Assembly: GCF_009193135.1 (NCBI RefSeq)
Contig: NZ_VUKC01000007.1
Location: forward strand, 62,001-126,000
DNA length: 64,000 nucleotides
Source: Georgenia satyanarayanai
GTDB taxonomy: Bacteria; Actinomycetota; Actinomycetes; Actinomycetales; Actinomycetaceae
Direction: 5' to 3'
Position numbers and translations under genes: made by a program. The notes under the pieces were generated by a model that worked only from the letters and a program-made list of their open reading frames with translations, was not told the DNA's origin and did no database searches. The first letter of the stretch is position 1; each line of letters begins with the position of its first letter. This document shows positions 8,959-19,502 of this stretch, piece by piece.

Positions 8959-9999
8959 CTAGGGACCCAGCAGTGCGGGGACGGGGTGCAGGCTCGCGAC
9001 GTAGGAGGGCGGCAGCGACGCGCAGAGCCGACGGAACGTCGCCTCCTCCCGGTAGGCGTCCTTCTTGTCGAACCGGATGACCTGCGTGTGCGGCATGCTG
9101 CGCAGATCGTCCTCACGGCGCTTCTCCGCGACCACCACCGTCGAGACCTCCCGCGCTGTCGCCGCCGTGAGGGGCCCCTCGACGACGTACTTCACCTCGC
9201 CGTCGTACTCCACGAGCAGCTGCAGGCGGAACCACGTGCCGTCGACCTCGATGGCGAACTCCCAGCACAGGTCGGTGTAGTAGGTGCGTCCACGCACGTC
9301 GAAGCGCGCCTGCAGGACCGGAGGTGGCAGCCCGAGGGAGACCGCGATCCATCGGATGACCGTCTCGTACGGAGACTCGGAGAGCGGATCGGCGTGGGTG
9401 AGCACGGCCCGGGCCCGGACTCGGCCATGGCGCGCGCCCTGCTCGACCATCGCCAGCAGCCGGGCGCGGAGGGACTCCATCCGGTCGGCGCCCTCGTCCC
9501 TGCGGTTGCGCCGAGGCTGGAGGAGCAGACGCATGCCACTGTCGGCGACGACGAGGGCATCGCGCGGGTGGAGCTTCTTGGCGCAGTCGACGATCGTCCG
9601 CTCCACCGACGTCACCGTCCGGCCGTCGACCTCCGTGACCTCCTCGGCCGGCAGCGCGCCCGCATGCCGCACGAGGGCGACGCTCTGCCGCCGAGGCCGG
9701 TACTCCTGCGTCACGTGGACCTGGTCCGGCGCCCGGAGAAGCCACAGGCCGTGGACGAGGGCGGCCGACTCGTGGCTGAGGACGGCGCCTCCGGTCAGGC
9801 GCCGCGCCGCTGCGGCGACACGGGCGCGCGCCAGGTGATCGGCCTCGGCCCATGTGCTCGTGTCGGCGAGGGGCTCGACGAAGGCGCCGTGGCAGACCTG
9901 GACGAGACCGGCTCGTCTCGCCTCACGCGTGGCGTTGGCACCGAAGTCACGGCTCAGCGTGACGCGGGGGAGCGGCTGGGGGCCCAGGGCGACGGCCAT
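8959..9999 (-). CDS. DUF559/Vsr-like nuclease-fold protein with AbiEi-like N-terminal region
   Basis: The protein has 346 residues. The N-terminal half resembles the winged-helix type IV antitoxin (AbiEi-like) proteins common in actinobacteria: a region around residues 10-45, then LTGGAVLSHESAALVHG and the VTSVERTIVDCA block. The C-terminal 110 residues carry a restriction-endonuclease-like pattern: SPYET..R, then Asp in YYTDLCW, then EYDGEVKY (E-x-D-G-x-x-K) and a final basic/aromatic stretch VIRFDKKD. This matches the Vsr-like DUF559 fold, and the putative metal-binding acidic residues look intact. No partner toxin gene is adjacent. It is convergent with the second ABC ATPase gene and divergent from typA. 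GTCGCAC palindromes flank it on both sides, which suggests past mobility. ATG 9999 is the only good start before the palindromes. Its function is unproven. Confidence 0.7.
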   Translation of the reverse strand: MAVALGPQPLPRVTLSRDFGANATREARRAGLVQVCHGAFVEPLADTSTWAEADHLARARVAAAARRLTGGAVLSHESAALVHGLWLLRAPDQVHVTQEYRPRRQSVALVRHAGALPAEEVTEVDGRTVTSVERTIVDCAKKLHPRDALVVADSGMRLLLQPRRNRRDEGADRMESLRARLLAMVEQGARHGRVRARAVLTHADPLSESPYETVIRWIAVSLGLPPPVLQARFDVRGRTYYTDLCWEFAIEVDGTWFRLQLLVEYDGEVKYVVEGPLTAATAREVSTVVVAEKRREDDLRSMPHTQVIRFDKKDAYREEATFRRLCASLPPSYVASLHPVPALLGP

Positions 10000-10103
10000 G
10001 GAGTGACGGTGCCGTGCGGGCTCGAGCCGTGCCGCCGGGTCACCCTCGTCCGGTGGAGCGGGGCGGTGCGAGTGTGCAGCGTGGAGCACCGTCCACGCTC
10101 GGT

Positions 10104-10170
10104 GGGTCGCACCTTTCACTCCGACAAGGGCGCTGGAAAGTGCGACGCACGATCGGAAAGGGCGACGCAC
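10104..10170. repeat. GTCGCAC-type palindromic repeat cluster (right of DUF559 gene)
   Basis: GGGTCGCACCTTTCAC at 10104-10119 faces the inverted words GGAAAGTGCGACGCACG (about 10135-10151) and a further degenerate copy GGAAAGGGCGACGCACG (10155-10171). These are the same words as in the cluster at 8883-8950. Confidence 0.7.
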
Positions 10171-10237
10171 GCGTGAAGGGGATGCCGAGCCGGCCGTAAG
10201 GTCGGTCACACCTTCTGGTGTTCGGGCTTGGCGGTTG

Positions 10238-10243
10238 TAGAAT
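10238..10243 (+). promoter_or_regulatory. possible typA -10 element
   Basis: TAGAAT lies in an unusually AT-rich pocket about 118 bp before typA. No clear -35 box is visible at 16-18 bp, so this is tentative. Confidence 0.35.
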
Positions 10244-10360
10244 TTACCGGCGGCACTCGGGCCTCGGGTGCCAATCCTGCCCGTCACTCGGCGCACCGTT
10301 CCCGCTCTGCGAGCGATGCCGGCGCCGCCCGGGCACCCCTTCACCGGAGGAGCTCCGCGT

Positions 10361-12268
<1,908 letters not shown>

Positions 12269-12293
12269 CACCGGGCCGCACGGCGGCCTGGGC

Positions 12294-12305
12294 AAGAATG
12301 GGGTG
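12294..12305 (+). promoter_or_regulatory. leaderless-type -10 before mshB-like gene
   Basis: AAGAAT at 12294-12299 fits the weak actinobacterial -10 pattern (A at position 2, T at position 6). It lies 6 nt before ATG 12306, and no Shine-Dalgarno is evident. Confidence 0.4.
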
Positions 12306-13796
12306 ATGACGACGCAACCCGAGCACCGGCTGCTCGCCGTCTTCGCCCACCCCGACGACGAGACGATCGGTGCGGGTGGCCTGCTTGCGCTCGCCGCCCG
12401 CGCCGGCGTCGACGTCTCCGTCGTCACGTGCACGCGCGGTGAGCGCGGTGAGGTGATCCCCCCGGACCTCGCCCACCTCGCCGCCGACCACGAGCAGCTG
12501 GCCCGTCACCGCGAGGCGGAGCTGTCCGCCGCCCTCGCCGAGCTCGGCGCCCACCGGCACCTCTTCCTCGACCAGGTCCCCGCGCTCGAGGGGCGGCGGC
12601 CCGCGCGGATCCGCGACTCCGGCATGCGGTGGGTCCGCCCCGGCCTCGCCGGACCGGCCGAGGACGCCGGCCCGGACGCCTTCAGCACCCTCGACGTCGA
12701 CGTCGCCGCCGGGCTGCTGGCCGTCGTCATCCGTCACGTGCGCCCGACGGCGGTGCTCACCGAGGAGCCGGGCGGTGGGTACGGGCACCCCGACCACGTC
12801 CACGCGCACCGCGTCACCGCCCGCGCGGTCGAGATCGCCGCCGACGCCGCCGAACCGCTCGGTGGCCTGGCCGCCTGGCCGGTGCCGACCGTCCTGTGGG
12901 TGGCGCAGGAGGAGTCCCACCTGCGGGCGGCGCTCGCCGAGCTGGCCGACACCCTGGGCCGCCACGCTCCCCGCCACGCCCCGGACGGCACCGTCCTCAC
13001 GGTGCTCGACCCCGCCGGGGAGATGTCGTCGCTCGCCGTCCCCGCCGGTGAGGTCACCGCCTCCGTCGACGTGCGACCGGTCGCCGAGCAGGTCCTCGCG
13101 GCCCTGCGCCACCACCGCACCCAGGTCCAGGCCGTCGCGCCGATCGACGGTGAGCGCCTCGTCGGGTACTTCGGGCTGAGCAACGCGGTGCTCGTGCCGG
13201 TCCTCGACCGTGTCCACCTGCGTGCCGCCCCCGGCTCCGACGCCTCCGCCCTCGCCGCGGTCCTCACCCGCGCGGACGACGACGGCGCCACCCCGGTCCC
13301 GTCGTCGGCTCCCGTCGCCCCCGCACCGGTCCTCTCCGAGCACCCGGCCGACGCCTCCCTCGGCGGCGGCACGGCCGCCGCCACCCCGTCCGCCGAGCCC
13401 CGCCGTGGCGCCCTCGGCCGGCTCGTCGCGAGCGGCGGCACGGTCGGTGTCCTCGTCTCGGTCCTCGCCGGGCTCGTCATGGGCGCGCTGGGGACGGTCG
13501 TCCACCGCTTCACCCTCGACGGCCTCCCCGCGGGCATCGTCCTGGGGCTGGCCGGCGTGCTCGCGGCGGCCGTCGCGGCGCGGGCGATCGCGGGAGGCGG
13601 CGGGCTCCTGCTCGCCGCGCTCGCCGCCGTCGGCGTCACCCAGGCCATGGCCTTCCTCCGCCCCGGCGGTGACGTCCTCGTCACCAACGAGGTCATCAGC
13701 TACGCCTGGCTCTTCGGCGCGCCCCTGGCGTGCGTGGCGGCGGCGCTCCTGCCGGCCCGCTGGTTCGGCGACCACTCGCGCCGGAGGCGGACATGA
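12306..13796 (+). CDS. mshB: MshB-like LmbE/PIG-L deacetylase fused to a membrane domain
   Basis: The first 300 residues match MshB, the zinc deacetylase of mycothiol biosynthesis (GlcNAc-Ins to GlcN-Ins). AHPDDE is at 14-19 (zinc ligands His15 and Asp18), and GHPDHVHAHR at 160-169 supplies the third ligand, His164. An Ala/Pro-rich linker (about 345-380) leads into some 115 residues with about four hydrophobic segments. Standard MshB is about 290-300 residues, so the C-terminal membrane domain is an addition; its role is unknown. ATG 12306 is chosen (GTG 12303 also possible). The stop overlaps the following flavin reductase start (ATGA), indicating an operon. An alternative is a related PIG-L N-deacetylase with another substrate. 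Confidence 0.8.
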   Translation: MTTQPEHRLLAVFAHPDDETIGAGGLLALAARAGVDVSVVTCTRGERGEVIPPDLAHLAADHEQLARHREAELSAALAELGAHRHLFLDQVPALEGRRPARIRDSGMRWVRPGLAGPAEDAGPDAFSTLDVDVAAGLLAVVIRHVRPTAVLTEEPGGGYGHPDHVHAHRVTARAVEIAADAAEPLGGLAAWPVPTVLWVAQEESHLRAALAELADTLGRHAPRHAPDGTVLTVLDPAGEMSSLAVPAGEVTASVDVRPVAEQVLAALRHHRTQVQAVAPIDGERLVGYFGLSNAVLVPVLDRVHLRAAPGSDASALAAVLTRADDDGATPVPSSAPVAPAPVLSEHPADASLGGGTAAATPSAEPRRGALGRLVASGGTVGVLVSVLAGLVMGALGTVVHRFTLDGLPAGIVLGLAGVLAAAVAARAIAGGGGLLLAALAAVGVTQAMAFLRPGGDVLVTNEVISYAWLFGAPLACVAAALLPARWFGDHSRRRRT

Positions 13797-14290
13797 GCGA
13801 GGCGCTCGTCGAGCGGTACCGCACGACCATGCAGCGCCTCGCCGGGGGAGTCGCGGCGGTATCCCTGCGCCACGGCTCCACCGACCTCGCGATGACGGCC
13901 ACCGCGCTCACCTCGGTGTCCCTGCGGCCCCCGATGGTCCTCTTCTGCGTCCACACCGACGCCCGCCTGCGCGAGGCGCTGGACGACGTCGACACGTGGG
14001 CGGTGAGCCTCCTCGACGCCGACGCGAAGGTTGCCGCCGAGCGCCTCGCCAGCCCGGGCCGGCCCGCCATCGGGCAGCTCATCGGCGTCGACCACAGCCG
14101 CGGGCGCCTCAGCGGCGCCGCACTCGTCGACCAGGCCCAGGGCTGGCTCGAGTGCCGCACCCACTGGATCCGCACCGCCGGCGACCACGACGTCGTCGTC
14201 GGTGAGGTCCTCGACGCCACGCTCGGCCGCACCGCCACCGGTGCCCTCGTCCACTACCTCGGGCGGCTGCGGCCGCTCGGGGACGCCTGA
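13793..14290 (+). CDS. Flavin reductase-like FMN-binding protein
   Basis: This 165-residue single-domain protein has the split-barrel FMN-binding fold of the HpaC/flavin reductase family: an N-terminal Met/Ala-rich strand with TATALTSVSLRPPMVLFCV, a WAVSLL strand, and HYLGRLRPLG at the end. Members reduce FMN or FAD with NAD(P)H for partner monooxygenases. No partner is adjacent. Its ATG overlaps the stop of the mshB-like gene, so it is translationally coupled. A link to thiol redox is possible but is inference. Confidence 0.8.
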   Translation: MSEALVERYRTTMQRLAGGVAAVSLRHGSTDLAMTATALTSVSLRPPMVLFCVHTDARLREALDDVDTWAVSLLDADAKVAAERLASPGRPAIGQLIGVDHSRGRLSGAALVDQAQGWLECRTHWIRTAGDHDVVVGEVLDATLGRTATGALVHYLGRLRPLGDA

Positions 14291-14301
14291 TCTGCGCGTC
14301 G

Positions 14302-14326
14302 TATCCTGACGCGAGCCCGGAGGGAA
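14302..14326 (+). promoter_or_regulatory. promoter and RBS of VanW gene
   Basis: TATCCT at 14302-14307 is a good actinobacterial -10. GGAGGGAAAC follows and sits 6 nt before ATG 14333. No clear -35 is visible. Confidence 0.45.
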
Positions 14327-14332
14327 ACACGT

Positions 14333-16075
14333 ATGGGAACGGACACGTCGACCGACGACTCGCTGCTCGTCGACTTCGCCGAGGAGACCCCGCGACGCCG
14401 TCGCCGCGGGTGGATCATCGCCGTCGTCGTCCTCGTCCTGCTGCTCGCCGGCTACGCCGGCGCGGCCTGGTACCTCGGTGACCGCGTGCCGCGCGGCGCG
14501 ACGGTCGCCGGCGTCGACATCGGCGGCCTCACCGCGCAGGAGGCGACCGAGCGGCTCGAGGAGGCGCTCGCCGCGACGTCGACCGATCCCGTCCCGGTCT
14601 CCCTCGCCGACAACGAGACGACCCTCGACCCGGCCGCCGCGGGTCTCGAGCTGGACGCCGCCGCGACCGTCGACCGGCTCGCGGGCCTGTCCTTCGACCC
14701 CCGCAGCGTCGTCGCCCACCTGTTCGGCACCGAGAGCCACGAGCCCGTCGTCCGGGTGGACGAGGACGCGCTGCGCGCCGAGGTCGAGCGGGTGGCCGAG
14801 ACCCTCGCGGTCGCCCCGGTGGACGGCGCCATCGCCCTCACCGACGGCGAGGCCCAGGTGACCGAGCCGGTGGCCGGCACGTCCGTCGACGTCGACGCCG
14901 CCGTCGACGTCGTCGCCGACACGTGGCTCACCGGGGAGCGCCCGCTCGTCCTGCCGAGCGAGGAGGTCACCCCCGCCATCACCGCCGACGCCGTCCAGAC
15001 GGCGATGGACGAGATCGCGCGCCCGCTCACCCGCTCCCCGGTGGCCGTCGACATCGAGGGCCGGCTCGTCGAGCTCACCCCCGCGCACCTCACCTCCGTG
15101 TCCACCCTGGAGCCCACCGACGACGGCGCCCTCGAGCTCCGGCTCGACGGCGAGGCGCTCGTCGACCTCGTCCTCGAGCTCGACCCCGAGGTGCGCACCG
15201 AGGCCCGTGACGCCCGCATCGTCCTCGAGGACGGTCGCCCCACCATCGTGCCGGGCGCGACCGGCATGGACGTCGACGAGGAGGTCCTCGTCGAGACCGT
15301 GGCCGCGGCCGCCCTCTCCGGCTCCGACCGCACCGCCGAGGCACGGCTCGTCGAGGTCGCCCCCGAGTTCACGGTCGCCGACGCCGAGGCGCTCCGGGTC
15401 ACCGAGGTCGTCTCGGAGTTCTCCACGCCGTTCCACAACGACGCCCAGCGCACGCGCAACCTCGTCGTCGGGGCGGAGAAGATCTCGAACACGCTGATCA
15501 AGCCGGGGGAGACCTTCAGCCTCATCGACGCCCTGGGGCCGATCACCGCCGAACGGGGCTTCGTGTCCTCGGGCGTCGTCGTCGACGGTCTGGAGACGAG
15601 CGGGATGGGCGGTGGCCTGTCCCAGGTCTCCACCACGGTCTTCAACGCCGCCTTCTTCGCCGGCATGCAGCTCGACCAGTTCCAGACCCACTCCCACCAC
15701 TACCCGCGCTACCCCGAGGGCCGCGAGGCCACGCTCTTCACCCCGAGCGTCGACCTGCGCTGGACGAACACCACGCCGTACGGCGCGCTCGTCCAGTCCT
15801 GGGTGTCCGGCGGGCGGCTCCACGTCCGGCTGTGGGGCACCGAGCACTTCGACGTCACGAGCGACACGAGCGAGCGGTTCAACTTCACCCAGCCCTCGAC
15901 CGTCTACAACTCCGCGCCGGGCTGCGTGCCGCACAACTCGCCCGAGCCGGGCTTCAGCGTGACCGTGACGCGCACCGTCTCCCTCGACGGCGCGGAGGTC
16001 GACCGCAACTCGTGGACCACGCGCTACATCCCGTGGGACCGCGTCGTGTGCGGCTCCGCCCCGAGTGGCGACTAG
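14333..16075 (+). CDS. VanW family membrane-anchored protein
   Basis: The protein has 580 residues. An Arg-rich cytoplasmic start and a single transmembrane helix (about 22-46) are followed by two mixed alpha/beta repeats of about 110 residues, of the peptidoglycan-binding-like type found in VanW proteins (GATVAGVDIGGLTAQEA is the entry motif). The VanW domain lies at about 360-520: FSTPFHNDAQRTRN, then GETFSLIDALGP, then GGGLSQVSTTVFNA and HSHHYPRYPEGREAT. The protein is extracytoplasmic. The biochemical role of VanW is still unsettled; the conserved histidines and the wall-facing topology suggest a wall function. It is convergent with the small gene at 16079. Confidence 0.88.
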   Translation: MGTDTSTDDSLLVDFAEETPRRRRRGWIIAVVVLVLLLAGYAGAAWYLGDRVPRGATVAGVDIGGLTAQEATERLEEALAATSTDPVPVSLADNETTLDPAAAGLELDAAATVDRLAGLSFDPRSVVAHLFGTESHEPVVRVDEDALRAEVERVAETLAVAPVDGAIALTDGEAQVTEPVAGTSVDVDAAVDVVADTWLTGERPLVLPSEEVTPAITADAVQTAMDEIARPLTRSPVAVDIEGRLVELTPAHLTSVSTLEPTDDGALELRLDGEALVDLVLELDPEVRTEARDARIVLEDGRPTIVPGATGMDVDEEVLVETVAAAALSGSDRTAEARLVEVAPEFTVADAEALRVTEVVSEFSTPFHNDAQRTRNLVVGAEKISNTLIKPGETFSLIDALGPITAERGFVSSGVVVDGLETSGMGGGLSQVSTTVFNAAFFAGMQLDQFQTHSHHYPRYPEGREATLFTPSVDLRWTNTTPYGALVQSWVSGGRLHVRLWGTEHFDVTSDTSERFNFTQPSTVYNSAPGCVPHNSPEPGFSVTVTRTVSLDGAEVDRNSWTTRYIPWDRVVCGSAPSGD

Positions 16076-16078
16076 ACC

Positions 16079-16309
16079 TCAGGCGTCGGCGCCCCGGCGC
16101 CCGCGCGGCGCCGGGGGCGGGGGGACCGGCTTGCCGATGACCGCGTCGCCAGCCGCCACCCGCACGGGCCCGCGCCGCGTGCGGACGACGGCGGCGGCGT
16201 CGTCGGCCGCGACGAGGTCACCGAGCGCGTCGGAGAAGCCGCCCTCGGCGCGGCGGTAGCGGATCACCACGCGCGTGCCCACCGGCCAGTCCGCCCACAG
16301 AGGTCTCAC
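16079..16309 (-). CDS. Stand-alone SH3-like domain protein related to Rv0428c acetyltransferase N-terminus
   Basis: This 76-residue protein runs from a GTG. WPVGTRVVIRYR, then FSDALGDLVAADD and RTRRGPVRVAAGDAVIGKPVPP, reproduce the SH3-like N-terminal domain of mycobacterial Rv0428c-type GNAT proteins, where it precedes an acetyltransferase domain. Here no GNAT domain follows; the frame ends 4 bp from the stop of the convergent VanW gene. It may be a naturally short homologue or a truncated remnant. It is divergent from fdxA, the same neighbourhood in which such proteins are often found in actinobacteria. Confidence 0.6.
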   Translation of the reverse strand: MRPLWADWPVGTRVVIRYRRAEGGFSDALGDLVAADDAAAVVRTRRGPVRVAAGDAVIGKPVPPPPAPRGRRGADA

Positions 16310-16370
16310 CCGGCCATTGTCCCCCGCCCGTCCAGCGGGCGGGACGCACTGCGGGGTCGGCCCGATGAGG

Positions 16371-16376
16371 GATACT
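16371..16376 (+). promoter_or_regulatory. probable fdxA -10 element
   Basis: GATACT at 16371-16376 lies about 50 bp before the fdxA GTG and is followed by the AGGGAGGGAAC ribosome binding site. No clear -35 is seen. Confidence 0.4.
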
Positions 16377-16425
16377 GGGTGGGCACCAAACAGGCGGCGG
16401 GACGACGCCGCAGAGGGAGGGAACC

Positions 16426-16743
16426 GTGACCTACGTCATCGCGCAGCCCTGCGTGGACGTCAAGGACCTGGCATGCGTCGACGAGTGCCCCGTGGACTGC
16501 ATCTACGAGGGCAAGCGCATGCTCTACATCCACCCCGACGAGTGCGTCGACTGCGGCGCCTGCGAGCCCGTGTGCCCCGTCGAGGCGATCTACTACGAGG
16601 ACGACACGCCTGAGCAGTGGTCGGCCTTCTACGGCGCCAACGTCAACTTCTTCGACGAGATCGGCTCCCCGGGCGGTGCGGCCAAGATGGGTCTCATCGA
16701 CAGGGACCACCCGCTGGTTGCCGCCCTCCCGCCGCAGGCCTGA
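16426..16743 (+). CDS. fdxA: Ferredoxin FdxA (7Fe-8S type)
   Basis: This 105-residue ferredoxin has the first cysteine set CVDVKDLACVDECPVDC, with the spacing for a 3Fe-4S cluster plus one ligand of the second cluster. The set CVDCGACEPVCP provides the 4Fe-4S cluster. The C-terminal extension (WSAFYGANVNFFDEIG) is characteristic of the FdxA group. It is a cytoplasmic electron carrier. The GTG start has AGGGAGGGAACC before it. It is separated by 1 nt from dapC; fdxA-dapC linkage is a conserved actinobacterial arrangement. Confidence 0.95.
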   Translation: MTYVIAQPCVDVKDLACVDECPVDCIYEGKRMLYIHPDECVDCGACEPVCPVEAIYYEDDTPEQWSAFYGANVNFFDEIGSPGGAAKMGLIDRDHPLVAALPPQA

Positions 16744-16744
16744 G

Positions 16745-17881
16745 GTGGCGCTGTTCGGCGACGCGCTGCCGAGCTTTCCCTGGGACAGCCTCGCCGGCGC
16801 CCGGGACCGGGCGCGGGCGCACCCGGGCGGGATCGTCGACCTCTCGGTCGGCACCCCCGTCGACCCCACCCCGCAGGTGGTCCGTGACGCGCTCGTCGCC
16901 GCGGCCGACTCACCCGGCTACCCGACGACGCACGGCACCGCCCGGCTGCGCGAGTCGGTCGCCGGGTGGTTCGCCCGCCGTCGCGGCGTGCCCGGCCTGA
17001 CCCCCGAGCAGGTGCTGCCGACCATCGGCTCCAAGGAGCTCGTGGCCCTGCTCCCCGCCATGCTCGGGCTGGGAGCCGGGGACGTCGTCGTCCACCCGCA
17101 GATCGCCTACCCCACCTACGACGTGGGGGCGCGCCTGGCCGGTGCCGAGGCCTTCCCGGCCGACGCGACCACCGCCGTCGGGCCCGGTCCGGTGCGGCTC
17201 GTGTGGCTCAACTCCCCGTCCAACCCGACCGGCCGGGTGCTCGGCGTCGAGCACCTGCGCAAGGTCGTGGAGTGGGCGCGGGCCCGTGGTGCCGTCGTCG
17301 CGAGCGACGAGTGCTACGCCGAGCTCGGCTGGGCCGAGCCGTGGGCCTCCGAGGGGGTGCCCAGCCTCCTCGACCCGCGCGTGTGCGGGGACAGCCACGA
17401 GGGCCTGCTCGTCCTGTACTCGGCGAGCAAGCAGTCCAACCTCGCCGGCTACCGCGCCGCCTTCGCGGCCGGGGACCCCGCCCTCGTGGGCCGGCTCCTC
17501 GAGCTGCGCAAGCACGCCGGCATGATGATGCCTGCGCCCGTCCAGGCGGCACTCGCCGCCGCGATGGACGACGACGAGCACGTCGCCGCGCAGCGTGAGC
17601 GCTACCGCGCCCGGCGCGAGGTGCTGCTCGCCGCGTGCGCGCCCGCCGGGCTGGTCGTCGCGCCGGAGAGCGAGGCCGGGCTGTACCTGTGGGCCACGAC
17701 CGCGGGGGAGGCGGACTGCCGCGAGATCGTCGCCGCCCTGGCGGAGCGCGGCATCCTCGCGGCGCCCGGTGAGTTCTACGGGCCCGCGGGTGCCCGGCAC
17801 GTGCGCATCGCGCTCACCGCGAGCGACGAGCGGGTCGCCGCCGCCGCGGAGCGGCTCTCCGCGGGTCCGCTGCTGCCCTGA
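16745..17881 (+). CDS. dapC: N-succinyldiaminopimelate aminotransferase DapC
   Basis: This 378-residue class I/II PLP aminotransferase contains LNSPSNPTGR, DECYAELGW and the Schiff-base lysine in SASKQSNLAGYR. It makes N-succinyl-LL-diaminopimelate in the succinylase branch of lysine and peptidoglycan precursor synthesis, in keeping with dapD 2.5 kb downstream. The GTG at 16745 lies immediately after the fdxA stop and starts the conserved PSFPWDSL segment; the frame is open further upstream only inside fdxA. Confidence 0.9.
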   Translation: MALFGDALPSFPWDSLAGARDRARAHPGGIVDLSVGTPVDPTPQVVRDALVAAADSPGYPTTHGTARLRESVAGWFARRRGVPGLTPEQVLPTIGSKELVALLPAMLGLGAGDVVVHPQIAYPTYDVGARLAGAEAFPADATTAVGPGPVRLVWLNSPSNPTGRVLGVEHLRKVVEWARARGAVVASDECYAELGWAEPWASEGVPSLLDPRVCGDSHEGLLVLYSASKQSNLAGYRAAFAAGDPALVGRLLELRKHAGMMMPAPVQAALAAAMDDDEHVAAQRERYRARREVLLAACAPAGLVVAPESEAGLYLWATTAGEADCREIVAALAERGILAAPGEFYGPAGARHVRIALTASDERVAAAAERLSAGPLLP

Positions 17882-17957
17882 GGGGGCGTGGCGCGGGTCA
17901 CTCCGTGACCGACATGTCGGGCGGCTTCCCGGTTCCGGACCAGCGCGTGGCATGGCT

Positions 17958-17963
17958 TACCCT
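17958..17963 (+). promoter_or_regulatory. possible gltA/leader -10 element
   Basis: TACCCT at 17958-17963 precedes the leader ORF by about 20 nt. A -35-like TTCCGG lies 19 bp upstream, so the promoter is weakly supported. Confidence 0.35.
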
Positions 17964-17983
17964 TCATGGAGGAACCACCACAT

Positions 17984-18067
17984 ATGACCGTGCGGACCGA
18001 TGAGGCCTCCGCCTCCGACGGTGCGGACGGTGCCGGGGCCACGAGCACCCGGCGTACCGATCCCTGA
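17984..18067 (+). CDS. Possible 27-residue leader ORF upstream of gltA
   Basis: ATG 17984 is preceded by a good ribosome binding site, GGAGGAACC. It opens a 27-codon frame rich in Ala, Gly, Asp and Thr, ending in TGA at 18065-18067. That TGA lies inside the gltA Shine-Dalgarno region (TGAGGAGG) and 11 nt before the gltA ATG. Placement suggests translational coupling or a leader peptide for citrate synthase. No attenuator-like run of one amino acid is seen. No homologue is recognised. It could be chance. Confidence 0.4.
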   Translation: MTVRTDEASASDGADGAGATSTRRTDP

Positions 18068-18078
18068 GGAGGCAGTAC

Positions 18079-19371
<1,293 letters not shown>

Positions 19372-19381
19372 CCACGCGCCC

Positions 19382-19433
19382 GACGCCGCCCCGGCGGCCC
19401 GGTCCCCCACGGGACGGGCCACCGGGGCGGCGT
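19382..19433 (+). terminator. gltA terminator hairpin
   Basis: The arms GACGCCGCCCCGG and CCGGGGCGGCGTC are continued by GGCCCG/CGGGCC with one mismatch and by inner GTCCC/GGGAC around a CCAC loop. This gives a stem of about 24 bp starting 10 bp after the gltA stop. No T-tract follows, as is common in high-GC actinobacteria. Confidence 0.8.
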
Positions 19434-19502
19434 CGTACGTGGGCGCGGCCGCCTGCGGGATCCCGCCACCTGCACGCAGCGACTGTGGCGGGATCCGAGA
19501 GG

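Larger units (their letters stand above)
10000..10360. other. intergenic region between DUF559 gene and typA
   Basis: This 361-bp stretch has no convincing gene. It holds the GTCGCAC palindrome cluster (10104-10170), a probable typA -10 element near 10238, a small hairpin of GGCACTCGG/CGGGTGCC type at 10252-10272 in the predicted 5' leader, and the typA ribosome binding site. Confidence 0.6.

Noticed and set aside
8959-9999. Complete type IV toxin-antitoxin pair
   Set aside because: Only the AbiEi-like/DUF559 protein is present; no nucleotidyltransferase toxin gene is adjacent.
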